Positions 1 through 7,980 of a DNA stretch of 34,118 nt are shown one piece after another. A model generated the notes under the pieces. That model searched no databases, had not been told where the DNA came from, and saw only the letters and a program-made list of their open reading frames with translations. The DNA lies in contig CAZYMF010000033.1 in assembly GCA_964648215.1 (NCBI GenBank), positions 1 to 34,118 on the forward strand, written 5' to 3'. The stretch comes from CAZYMF01 sp964648215. Its GTDB lineage: Bacteria; Desulfobacterota; Binatia; HRBIN30; JACQVA1. Made by a program: the position numbers and the translations under genes. Each line of letters begins with the position of its first letter. Within the stretch, counting starts at the first letter, position 1.

Positions 1-56
1 TTCCAAAGGGGGAAGTCGGAGTGCAGCCGTGCTCGTCGAGAAAATCGACAGTCTCT

Positions 57-2198
57 TCAGGGCGAGAGGGTTCTCGACAGCTGCGCGTTTGTCTCGCGCA
101 CGCGTTGGCAAACTTTCTCGAGCATCCGGTAGGCCAACGACGAGTCCTCGTGAATCTGGCGCAGGAAGGTGTCCTTGTCGAGCACGAGCACCCGCGTCGG
201 CGAGAGTGCTCGCACGGTGGCCGAGCGGACCTGGCGCTGGAAGATGGCCATCTCGCCGAAGACATCGCCGGTGCCGCCTTCGGCGAGCCGGACCTCCTGC
301 CCGTTGCTTCCCCGTACCACCTCGACGTGGCCCGACTCGACGACGTACATGCAATCTCCGGACTCACCCTGACGGAGAATCTCTTCGCCGGGCTGATATA
401 GCTTGCGCGTGGCCGGCGCCGGCGCTGCGACGCTCGTTGGCGGCGCGCTCGCCTCCGTTCGGTCCGCGCAGAGCCGCGGCGTTCCGGTCTTCGCCTCGAT
501 CACGGCGGTGTTGAGCTCCTGGACCCGGCGCGAGATCGTCTGCAGGATGCGGTACGCCAGGGAGGGATCCTCCCGCACCCGGCGGTGGAACGTGCGACTG
601 TCAACGGTGAGCACGCGCGCCTGTCCGCGCACGCGGGCCGTGGCCGAGCGGACGTTGCGCTCGACGAGGGCCATCTCGCCGAAAAAATCACCCTCGCCGA
701 GAACCGCCAGTCGCACCTCCTTGTCGCCGCTGCCGTCGACGATCTCGACCTCTCCGGCTTGAATGACGAACATGTCGTCGCCCGCGTCGCCCTGGCGGAC
801 GATGATCTCACCGTCGCGGTACACCTTGCCCAGCGCCTCGCGCGTCGCGGTCGTCTGCGTTGTCGACCGGCGGCCGGCGAAGGAGAAGCTCGCCGCCGCA
901 ATGTCCCACAGAAAGCGCAGCCCGAAGGCGGGATGGAGGGTGCGCCAGAAGACCTCGCGATAGGGCGCGCTCCCGGTAAACGTGTCCCACAAGACGGTGC
1001 TCATCCGGCGCTGTCCGCCCGGTCGTTGTTGCTCGGTGGTGACCATGCGCAGCACGCCGCGGCGCAGGGCGGCGAAGCGCTGTATGAGACGTGTGACCAA
1101 GAAGATGGCGCGCCCGAATTGGTTGTCGGCAGCGATCTTGCGCAGCAGTGGTGCGTACTGCCGGCGAAAGTCGTCCGCCGCAATACCCTCGAAGATCGCC
1201 GTCACGGCGGCCGCCTTCGCCGTGCGGTAGGCTGCCCCGATGCCGTCCTTGTACAATCGCGTGACACCGCAATCGCCGACGAACACCACCCGGTCCGCAA
1301 ACGGGTTGACGGCCCCCTCGATCACGATCACGGGCGAGCAATGACACATGTCGGAGGGGACGACCCAATCGGGCGGCAGGCACTGCCTGACTTCGGGCGA
1401 GCTCATGAAGGAGTTGACGAGATCGCGGTCGATCTCCTCGCCGAGCAGGCAGACGGTGGCGTAGTCGCCCTTGGGGATCAGCGCGGCGAACTCGAGGCGG
1501 GGCAGGTTCAGGAGAAAGACGTGCATCGAGCTGCCCAGGTATCGAGAGATGGCGTCCGGCCCTAGATGGAACTCACTGATGTAGGTCCGGGTTGCCTTGG
1601 GTGGCTTGTAGCCGATGTTGAGGGCGTCGAAGATCCGCAGGGCGGCGTTGTTCTTGCCCATGGCGACGGCGAGCAGATCGTAGCCCTGGAATTCTGCGCC
1701 CTGAGTCTTGATGTGCGGGCGGCCGTCTTTCATCTCCACGCCGTCGACGCGGCCGCGCACGACACGCGCGCCCTTGGCGCACGCCTGCTGCAGCAGGAAG
1801 CTGTCGAAACCGCGAAAGCGGATCTCCTTCAGGCCGCGCGGGCCGGCGCCGCGGTGCACCGCGCCGATCCGCATTTCGTGCAGCGGCGTATCGATGCGCG
1901 CGTCGCCGAGATCGGTATGGAGAACGTAGGAGTCGATCCCGCGCTCGACCACGTCGGTCGGCAGGTTGATGCCGTCGGCCGCCAGCGCCTGCACCAGCCA
2001 TTCGGAGATGATGCCGCCGCAGTTGTTGCAGCCGGCCGGCCCGGGCCGGTCGAAGTCGCGTGGCTCGTAGACTTCCACGCTGAGTTGTTTGCCCGCGCGC
2101 TGGGCCATGTCGAGCAAGAAGTAGCTGAAGAAGGAGCCCGCCGGGCCGCCACCAATCACGGCGACGCGCGCGCCGTCCTCGAGGTTCAGATTGCTCAT
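57..2198 (-). CDS. FAD-dependent oxidoreductase (geranylgeranyl-reductase-like) with two C-terminal cyclic-nucleotide-binding domains
   Basis: The 713-residue protein opens with a Rossmann dinucleotide motif, GGGPAG at residues 16-21, followed by C57 and C60 in a Gly-rich loop. A second FAD-contact motif of the geranylgeranyl-reductase/FixC type (VGDCG, about residue 305) leads into a helix ending in AKAAA. The oxidoreductase part ends near residue 450. Two cyclic-nucleotide-binding domains follow, at about 457-570 and 598-708. Each keeps the phosphate-binding cassette: FGEMAL...RSATA in the first, FGEMAI...RSATV in the second, with the Glu and Arg that contact ribose and phosphate in this family. 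By family the enzyme should be a flavin reductase or hydroxylase acting on a lipid or polyene substrate; the substrate is unknown. Control by cAMP or cGMP is inferred from the domain fusion. The ATG at 2198 directly precedes the Rossmann strand. The gene is divergent from the MATE gene. Confidence 0.85.
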   Translation of the reverse strand: MSNLNLEDGARVAVIGGGPAGSFFSYFLLDMAQRAGKQLSVEVYEPRDFDRPGPAGCNNCGGIISEWLVQALAADGINLPTDVVERGIDSYVLHTDLGDARIDTPLHEMRIGAVHRGAGPRGLKEIRFRGFDSFLLQQACAKGARVVRGRVDGVEMKDGRPHIKTQGAEFQGYDLLAVAMGKNNAALRIFDALNIGYKPPKATRTYISEFHLGPDAISRYLGSSMHVFLLNLPRLEFAALIPKGDYATVCLLGEEIDRDLVNSFMSSPEVRQCLPPDWVVPSDMCHCSPVIVIEGAVNPFADRVVFVGDCGVTRLYKDGIGAAYRTAKAAAVTAIFEGIAADDFRRQYAPLLRKIAADNQFGRAIFLVTRLIQRFAALRRGVLRMVTTEQQRPGGQRRMSTVLWDTFTGSAPYREVFWRTLHPAFGLRFLWDIAAASFSFAGRRSTTQTTATREALGKVYRDGEIIVRQGDAGDDMFVIQAGEVEIVDGSGDKEVRLAVLGEGDFFGEMALVERNVRSATARVRGQARVLTVDSRTFHRRVREDPSLAYRILQTISRRVQELNTAVIEAKTGTPRLCADRTEASAPPTSVAAPAPATRKLYQPGEEILRQGESGDCMYVVESGHVEVVRGSNGQEVRLAEGGTGDVFGEMAIFQRQVRSATVRALSPTRVLVLDKDTFLRQIHEDSSLAYRMLEKVCQRVRETNAQLSRTLSP

Positions 2199-2559
2199 CG
2201 CCGTTCAGCCTTTCGGGTCTCGCCGCGTTCAAAAACCCCTGGTGGCGTCTCGAGATCCCCCTAAGCGTCCGTTGGCGGACGCGCGAGCACGGTTCCGAGT
2301 ATGTGCGCGCCGCATCTCAATGCTATGACGTCGGTCAGGTCGAAGTATGTCTGCCCCGGTGCGTTCTCGCTCGACCACCTGCCCTGGGCTTCCGCAAGCA
2401 CCTGAAAAACTTTGACAATCATCTCCGTGCCGGGACCATCCGAGCCATTGGGGAGCTGATGTCGAAAGCGAAATGGCTCAGGCCGGCGCCGGCGCGTTCG
2501 TGCCGATTTAGTGGAGCGCGGATCGTGTCACCGCGGCGCGGCTCTGGTACAAGCGGCGC
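2199..2559. other. Intergenic region between divergent oxidoreductase and MATE genes
   Basis: These 361 nt separate two divergent genes and should hold both promoters. On the plus strand TTGACA at 2412-2417 matches the sigma-70 -35 consensus, but the sequence 16-18 nt downstream is only a weak -10 match. A small open frame across 2303-2632 has no recognisable protein character and is not called. I see no RNA gene or repeat. Confidence 0.5.
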
Positions 2560-3960
2560 GTGCTCCGAACCGAGTCGTCACGCAACGAAGCGGATCACCA
2601 TCCGTTCGTTCGCGGGCCGCATCGCACGCTGATCGCGCTGTCGCTGCCGGTGCTGCTGTCGCTCGTCGCCGAGCCGCTGACCGGCCTGGTGGACACGGCT
2701 TTCGTTGCCCGTCTCGGAGCCGTACCCCTGGCCGCGCTCGGCGTGGCCACGGTGCTGCTGTCGAGCGTGTTCTGGATCTTCAACTTCCTCGGCATCGGGA
2801 CGCAGACCGAGGTGGCTCGCGCCGACGGGGCCGGGGAGCACGCGCGGGCGCGGGACGTGACCTTTCAGGCGCTGGCTCTCGCCGTTGTGCTGGGAACCTT
2901 GCTGGCGCTGCTGGCCTGGCCGTGGCTCGACGGCGCGGCCGTGGCGATGGGGGCAGACGGTGCGATGCGCGACGGAGCGGTGCTCTATCTTCGCATCCGA
3001 CTGCTGGGAGGTCCTGCGGTCCTGCTCACCGTGGCCGCGTTCGGCGCTCTGCGCGGCTTGCAGGACATGCGCACGCCGCTGTGGATCGCCGTCACTGTCA
3101 ACGCGCTCAACATCGTCCTCGACGCGACGCTGATCTTCGGCGCCGGCCCGGTGCCGGCCTTCGGCATCGCCGGGGCGGCCTGGGCCACCACCGCGAGCCA
3201 GGTGCTCGGTGCCGCCTGGGCGACCGCCGCGGTCTACCGGCGAATGGGCCTGTCACGCCGCTGGCGCTGGCTCGAGGCGCTGGCGCTGCTCACGGTCGGA
3301 AGAGACCTGTTCGTCCGAACCGGGTCGCTGATCGCCTTTCTGCTGGTGGCGACCCGCGCGGCGACGCGCATCGGCGCCGACGCCGGCGCGGCGCATCAGG
3401 CAATTCGTCAGATCTGGGTGTTCACCGCGCTGCTTCTGGACGCCTACGCGGCCACGGCGCAGAGTCTGGTCAGCTATTTCCTCGGCGCGGCCCGGGTGCA
3501 GATCGCCCGCCGCGTGGCCACCGTGGCCTGCGCCTGGGGCCTGGGAACCGGCTTGGCGCTGACGGCGGCGATGCTGGCCGGGCAGGGCGCGGTGGAGCTC
3601 CTGCTGGTTCCCGCCGAGGCGCGGCTCGCCTTCGCCGCCGCGTGGTTGCCCGCCGCCCTGGCACAGCCGCTCAACGCGCTCTCCTTCGTCACCGACGGAA
3701 TTCATTGGGGCACCGGCGACTATCGCTACCTCCGCAATGCGATGCTGCTGGCCACCGCCAGCGGCGTGCTCGCTCTCTCGTTTCTCCCGACACGAGGGCC
3801 GCAGGCGCTGGCGGGCGTGTGGCTGGTCACCGCCGGCTGGATCGTCCTGCGCAGCATCTTCGGCGTCGTCCGTGTCTGGCCCGGAGTCGGGCAGGCTCCG
3901 TTGCGTGTGGCGACCCCGGTGGTCGCCACGGCGAGCCAGGTGGGTGGCCTCGGCTCGTGA
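2560..3960 (+). CDS. MATE family multidrug/metabolite exporter (DinF-like)
   Basis: This 466-residue, strongly hydrophobic protein has the layout of a 12-helix MATE antiporter. The first helix region contains LSLPVLLSLVAEPLTGLVDT, the usual MATE opening in which helix 1 ends in a V-D-T-A-F segment. A second half repeats similar helix spacing. By family it would export cationic or aromatic compounds in exchange for Na+ or H+ across the inner membrane; the substrate cannot be read from sequence. The length is typical for the family. The start is GTG at 2560, and no clear Shine-Dalgarno sequence decides it; a start a few codons later would not change the membrane part. The gene is followed by a 41-nt repeat element and a convergent SDR gene. 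Confidence 0.85.
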   Translation: MLRTESSRNEADHHPFVRGPHRTLIALSLPVLLSLVAEPLTGLVDTAFVARLGAVPLAALGVATVLLSSVFWIFNFLGIGTQTEVARADGAGEHARARDVTFQALALAVVLGTLLALLAWPWLDGAAVAMGADGAMRDGAVLYLRIRLLGGPAVLLTVAAFGALRGLQDMRTPLWIAVTVNALNIVLDATLIFGAGPVPAFGIAGAAWATTASQVLGAAWATAAVYRRMGLSRRWRWLEALALLTVGRDLFVRTGSLIAFLLVATRAATRIGADAGAAHQAIRQIWVFTALLLDAYAATAQSLVSYFLGAARVQIARRVATVACAWGLGTGLALTAAMLAGQGAVELLLVPAEARLAFAAAWLPAALAQPLNALSFVTDGIHWGTGDYRYLRNAMLLATASGVLALSFLPTRGPQALAGVWLVTAGWIVLRSIFGVVRVWPGVGQAPLRVATPVVATASQVGGLGS

Positions 3961-3980
3961 AGGAACAGGGATCGGGAGCC

Positions 3981-4021
3981 AATGGAGAATGGGAAACCGG
4001 GAACCGGGAATGGAGAACCGG
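3981..4021 (+). repeat. 41-nt dispersed repeat element, copy 1
   Basis: This purine-rich block of GGAGAA and ACCGGG words lies between the convergent MATE and SDR genes. By eye it aligns over 41 nt to 25773-25813 at 35 of 41 positions, and its last 21 nt are identical to 25793-25813. A third, inverted copy is at 25836-25876. It lies outside coding sequence. It may be a REP-like or miniature mobile element; that is inference. Confidence 0.75.
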
Positions 4022-4038
4022 TCAAAGTCTGATGGCTG

Positions 4039-5052
4039 TCACGAGGCCAACGCGCTCTTGATGGGGAGGTCCAACGCTCCGGTCTCCCCGCATTGCTCCT
4101 TGCAGAGTTCCCACAACGCCTGCCGATCGGCGGCGCTCTCGCGCGTTCGGCGCAGGTAGTGGGTCCGGCGTTCCTTGCGATCGAACCACAGCTTGCCCGA
4201 CTCGCCGGCGAGTCGCGGACAGAGGGCGAGCCACACGATGGTGTCGGCGCCTTCTTCCGCCGTGCGCAGCAGCTTCTGCATGACGCGGTGGAAGCGCGGC
4301 AACGAGGTCTGTACACCGGGCGTGTCGGCCCAGCCGGGGTGCATGCTGTTCACGGTCACGCGGGTGGCTGCGAGTCGCTCCGCCCACAGCTCGGTGAGAA
4401 CGACCTCCGCCCGCTTGCTGTTGGCGTAGGCGGCAACGCCGTCGAACGGCCGCCGCTGCCAGGCGACGTCCTCGAGGTCGAGTCGCTTCGTGTACATGCC
4501 GCCCGAGGAGATGTTGATGATGCGTCCTTGCGGCGCCGCCAGCAGCTTGGGCAGCAGCAACGTCGTCAGCAGGAAGGGGCCGACGACGTTGGTGGCCCAG
4601 GTGAGCTCGATACCGTCCCCGGTTTCACTGCGGGTGGCGGGTAGTACGCCCGCGTTGTTGACGAGCACGTCGACCCGCCGGGTGGCGAACCGCTCGGCAA
4701 AGGCGCGGACGGAGGCCGGGCTGGAGAGGTCGGCGAGCTCGAGGTGGACGCGGGTGTTGCCGCTGGCGGCGCGAATCTCCCGCAGGGCGGACTGACCCCG
4801 TCCGGGGTCGCGACACAAAAGCCAGACCTCTGCGCCCTGGCGCGCCAGCGCCGACGCCGTGGCGTAGCCGAGGCCGGTGTTGGCGCCGGTGACGACACAG
4901 GTCCGACCGTGGAGATCTACCTCCAGGTCGGCCGGATCGAACTCCAGCCGATGGATGAGGAAGCCGGTGCGGCCGAACGACAGCACGACGGTCGGGTCGA
5001 CGACGGCGCTCAGAACGCGCCCAGCAATTCGGCTCGGAGCCGTGACGCCCAT
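4039..5052 (-). CDS. Short-chain dehydrogenase/reductase (DHRS12-like)
   Basis: This 337-residue protein has the classical SDR fold. It shows the cofactor motif TGANTGLG at residues 55-62, the NNAG strand motif, the catalytic Ser in INISSGG, and the active-site YANSK (Y-x-x-x-K). About 48 residues precede the Rossmann core; such an N-terminal extension is seen in the DHRS12/retinol-dehydrogenase-like branch. The reaction would be NAD(P)-dependent oxidation or reduction of a hydroxyl or carbonyl group; the substrate is unknown. The ATG at 5052 gives the full extension, but I see no good Shine-Dalgarno sequence before it, so an internal start is possible. It is divergent from the aminotransferase cassette across 142 nt and convergent with the MATE gene. 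Confidence 0.9.
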   Translation of the reverse strand: MGVTAPSRIAGRVLSAVVDPTVVLSFGRTGFLIHRLEFDPADLEVDLHGRTCVVTGANTGLGYATASALARQGAEVWLLCRDPGRGQSALREIRAASGNTRVHLELADLSSPASVRAFAERFATRRVDVLVNNAGVLPATRSETGDGIELTWATNVVGPFLLTTLLLPKLLAAPQGRIINISSGGMYTKRLDLEDVAWQRRPFDGVAAYANSKRAEVVLTELWAERLAATRVTVNSMHPGWADTPGVQTSLPRFHRVMQKLLRTAEEGADTIVWLALCPRLAGESGKLWFDRKERRTHYLRRTRESAADRQALWELCKEQCGETGALDLPIKSALAS

Positions 5053-5181
5053 GAGCTACTGTGAAGGATATTGGAGGCGGGTCAAGGGACGGGCACCCGC
5101 CTTGCTTCGAGTCGTGGAACCGGACTAGTTCCTGTCGTTCGGGAGAGGCGCAACTGCCGACTCGAGGCTCGCTGCCTTGCC

Positions 5182-5186
5182 GGAGG
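5182..5186 (+). promoter_or_regulatory. Shine-Dalgarno sequence deciding the aminotransferase start
   Basis: GGAGG lies 8 nt before the ATG at 5195. An in-frame TTG at 5177 would extend the protein by six residues, but it lies upstream of this site and has no ribosome-binding sequence of its own, so the ATG is preferred. Confidence 0.7.
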
Positions 5187-5194
5187 GAAAGCCG

Positions 5195-6439
5195 ATGACT
5201 GAGGAACACACCAAAGACGTCTTCGATCGCTACGCGCGGTTCGTCTCGCCCTACAAGGCGGAGACGTGGTCCGGCTACGGCATCGACTTCGTCATGGGGC
5301 GGCGCGAGGGCGTCTACGTCTGGAACCTCGAGGGCAGCAAGCGGCTGCTGAACTGCCACGTCAACGGCGGCACGTTCAACCTCGGTCACCGGCACCCGGC
5401 GGTGACCCGGGCGCTGCGCGAGGGCGCGGAATCTCTCGACATCGGCAACCACCACTTCGTCAGCGCGCAGCGCGCGACGCTGGCCGAGCGGCTGGCCGCG
5501 ATCACGCCCGGCGACATCCAGTACACCATCTTCGGCGTCAGCGGCGGCGAGGCGATCGACACCGCGATCAAGGTCGCCCGCGGCTACACGCGGCGGCCCA
5601 AAATCATCAGCGCCCTCGGCGCCTATCACGGCCACACCGGCTTCGCCCTTGCCGCCGGCGACGCCAAGTATCGCGACCCCTTCGGGCCGCTGCCGCCGGG
5701 TTTCGTCCAGGTTCCGTTCGACGACGCCGACGCCCTCGCCAAGGTCGTCGACGGCGACACGGCGGCGGTGATCTTCGAGACCATTCCGGCCACCCTCGGC
5801 ATGCCCATGCCGGCGCCGGGCTACTACGCCAAGGCCCGCGAGATCTGCGACCGCGCCGGCGCGCAGCTGATCGTCGACGAGGTGCAGACCGGCCTCGGCC
5901 GCACCGGCAAGATGTGGGGCATCGACTGCTTCGATGTCGTTCCCGACATCCTGGTGACCGGCAAGGGCCTGAGCGGCGGCCTGTATCCCATCACCGCCAC
6001 CTGCCTGCGCCCGCACCTGATGGACTTCTTCCGCGCCGACCCGTTCATCCACGTCAGCACCTTCGGCGGCGCCGAGCTCGGCTGCGTCGTGTCGTTGGCG
6101 ATGCTCGAGGTGATCACCGCGCCGGACTTCCTGCCCGCGGTGCGGCGGCGCGCGGAATGGTACGCCTCCCGGCTGGAGGAGCTGCGGCTGAAGCATCCCG
6201 GCGCCCTCGTCGAGGTGCGGCAGCTCGGGCTGTTCATCGGCCTGCGCTACGCCCATCCCGAAGGCGGGCCGCTGATGACCAAGCTCTGCTACGATGCCGG
6301 GATGTTCGCCCTCTACGCCAACAACGACCACCGCGTGCAGCAGTTTCTGCCTCCCCTCGTCATCAACGACGCCGAGGCGGACGAGACGATTCACATCCTC
6401 GACCAGTGCCTGACGACGCTACAGTCCATGATCGCCTGA
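5195..6439 (+). CDS. Class III pyridoxal-phosphate aminotransferase
   Basis: This 414-residue protein has the fold-type I class III aminotransferase landmarks. A Gly-rich cofactor phosphate-binding stretch follows IFGVSGGEA. The Asp that pairs with the PLP pyridine nitrogen is D228 in IVDEVQTGLGRTG. The Schiff-base lysine is K257 in VTGKGLSGG. The family transfers amino groups between omega- or alpha-amines and 2-oxo acids (ornithine, acetylornithine, GABA, beta-alanine, diamines) and also includes aminomutases. The sequence alone does not fix the substrate. It is the first gene of a four-gene same-strand run; the next gene very likely starts inside its last codons or just after its stop, which suggests translational coupling. 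Its length is normal for the family. Confidence 0.9.
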   Translation: MTEEHTKDVFDRYARFVSPYKAETWSGYGIDFVMGRREGVYVWNLEGSKRLLNCHVNGGTFNLGHRHPAVTRALREGAESLDIGNHHFVSAQRATLAERLAAITPGDIQYTIFGVSGGEAIDTAIKVARGYTRRPKIISALGAYHGHTGFALAAGDAKYRDPFGPLPPGFVQVPFDDADALAKVVDGDTAAVIFETIPATLGMPMPAPGYYAKAREICDRAGAQLIVDEVQTGLGRTGKMWGIDCFDVVPDILVTGKGLSGGLYPITATCLRPHLMDFFRADPFIHVSTFGGAELGCVVSLAMLEVITAPDFLPAVRRRAEWYASRLEELRLKHPGALVEVRQLGLFIGLRYAHPEGGPLMTKLCYDAGMFALYANNDHRVQQFLPPLVINDAEADETIHILDQCLTTLQSMIA

Positions 6440-7890
6440 AGGGCACCGAGGGGCGGCCGACCGACCTGGCCGCGCGCCTCGGCGACATCGGCGCGCGCTA
6501 CGGGTGCAAGCGGCGCCTTCTGCGCGTGCTGAGCCGCGCAACCGATCGGCGCCGGGTCGCGCTCCTGGCCGACGGTGAGCAGGCCTCGATCGACCTGTGG
6601 CGGACGACGGCTCTCGGCCGCGAGGAGCTGCAGGGATTGTGGCGCGAGGCGGCAGCCGTCACCGACGCGCTGCTGGAGCTCGACGGCGGCGAGCTGCGCC
6701 GGGCCTGTCACGATTGGACGGGCGGCAGCCGTGGCGGCGAGCACGTCGCCGCTCTTCTCACCGGGCCGCGGGGCGTGATGGCGAAGGCGGAGCGGGAGCG
6801 GCTGTTCTTCGCCGAGCAGCAGGCCTGCGGGACGAACCCCGAACCCGACCGTCTCCGCCTCTTGGCGCAGCAGACGCCGGGGTTCGTGGAGCAACTGGCG
6901 GCGGAGGTCGACGAGCTCCGCTGGGCGCTACGCGACCTGCGCGCTCTCTCCCGCGCGCCGCTGGTGCTGCGCACCTACGGCTGGGGCGAGATCTCGCGCA
7001 CGGTGGGCCTGGAGCGCCATGGCCCGTCGTTCGCCGCCGCCGTCGCGCCGGCGGCGGTGGTGTACAAGCGCCTGGCGCCGTTCCCGAGCCGGGAGGCGGC
7101 CGAGCGCTACGCGCGCGCCTATCACGAGTACAACCGCCGCCTGCGCGACGACGTCGGCATCGCCGTTCCCGACTTCGACTGCAAGCTGATCCGCGATCGG
7201 CGCGGCCGGACGGTGGCGTTGCCGATGCAGTCACGGCTCGACCCGCGCTCGATCGCCAAGGACCTGCTGCTCAAGCGTGACGCCGAGCAGGGCCGGATCC
7301 TGTTTCGCATGGTGCTGGACGAGTACCGCAAGCTGGCCCGCTACAACCGCGCCCGCGCGGCGGAAGGTTTCCAGATGGGGCTCGACGGCCAGATTCCCAA
7401 CTGGGCGGTGCGCGACTACCGCGGCGCCGACGTCCCGCTGCGCGGCGACGAGGGTCTGATCTTCGTCGACACCAACACGCCGATGATGCGCACGCGCGGC
7501 GAGGAGTGCCTGCCGCTGAGCTTCTACCTGCAGGCGCTGCCGAGCCTGCTACGTCCCTTGGCGCGCCCGCTGGCCAAGAGCGTGCTGAATCGCTACTTCA
7601 GCCTGCGCACCATTCTGCTCGACTTTCTCGCCAATACCAGCATCCACGGCCGGCCCGAGCTGGTCGACCTCTTCCTGCCCGAGGGTAACGCTTTTCTCCT
7701 CGACGGACTGATCGAGCCGCCGCCGCGGCCGATCACCCGCGCCGACGTGGACAAGTACATCAAGGACGACATCGCCACCTGGCGGCTGACGCGCAGCCTG
7801 CGCAAGGTCGAGGAGATGCTGCAGCGCCAGCGCGGCCCGATCGCCACCGTTCGCGCCATTCGTCGCATTTACACCCAGCCGATCTTTTGA
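6406..7890 (+). CDS. Conserved protein of unknown function with kinase-like catalytic motifs
   Basis: I do not recognise this protein with certainty; from memory it may belong to a DUF such as DUF6206. Numbered from the GTG at 6406 (494 residues), it shows a set of motifs ordered as in the protein-kinase/APH fold. K221 sits in a beta-strand-like VVYKRL, and E241 in the following helix. The catalytic-loop pattern D327-x4-N332 is in GLDGQIPNW, and the metal-binding Asp is D355 in IFVDTNTP. The His usual before the loop Asp is absent. The N-terminal 200 residues are helical and Leu/Arg-rich. The start is uncertain: GTG 6406 (overlapping the aminotransferase by 34 nt), CTG 6436 (overlapping its stop) or GTG 6526. 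None has a clear Shine-Dalgarno sequence. A phosphotransferase or pseudokinase role is inference. Confidence 0.7.
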   Translation: MPDDATVHDRLKGTEGRPTDLAARLGDIGARYGCKRRLLRVLSRATDRRRVALLADGEQASIDLWRTTALGREELQGLWREAAAVTDALLELDGGELRRACHDWTGGSRGGEHVAALLTGPRGVMAKAERERLFFAEQQACGTNPEPDRLRLLAQQTPGFVEQLAAEVDELRWALRDLRALSRAPLVLRTYGWGEISRTVGLERHGPSFAAAVAPAAVVYKRLAPFPSREAAERYARAYHEYNRRLRDDVGIAVPDFDCKLIRDRRGRTVALPMQSRLDPRSIAKDLLLKRDAEQGRILFRMVLDEYRKLARYNRARAAEGFQMGLDGQIPNWAVRDYRGADVPLRGDEGLIFVDTNTPMMRTRGEECLPLSFYLQALPSLLRPLARPLAKSVLNRYFSLRTILLDFLANTSIHGRPELVDLFLPEGNAFLLDGLIEPPPRPITRADVDKYIKDDIATWRLTRSLRKVEEMLQRQRGPIATVRAIRRIYTQPIF

Positions 7891-7980
7891 GTAGAGTCGG
7901 AGAAAATCGTGGACAGCGGGCGGCAGGCCATTGCGGGCGCTTTGCGTCCGCCGGCGCCTGGCGGCCGGGAGATGGCGGCC

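Noticed and set aside
4625..6394. A 589-residue minus-strand frame joining part of the SDR and the antisense of the aminotransferase
   Set aside because: The SDR motifs are in a different frame, and the rest is antisense of PLP aminotransferase codons.
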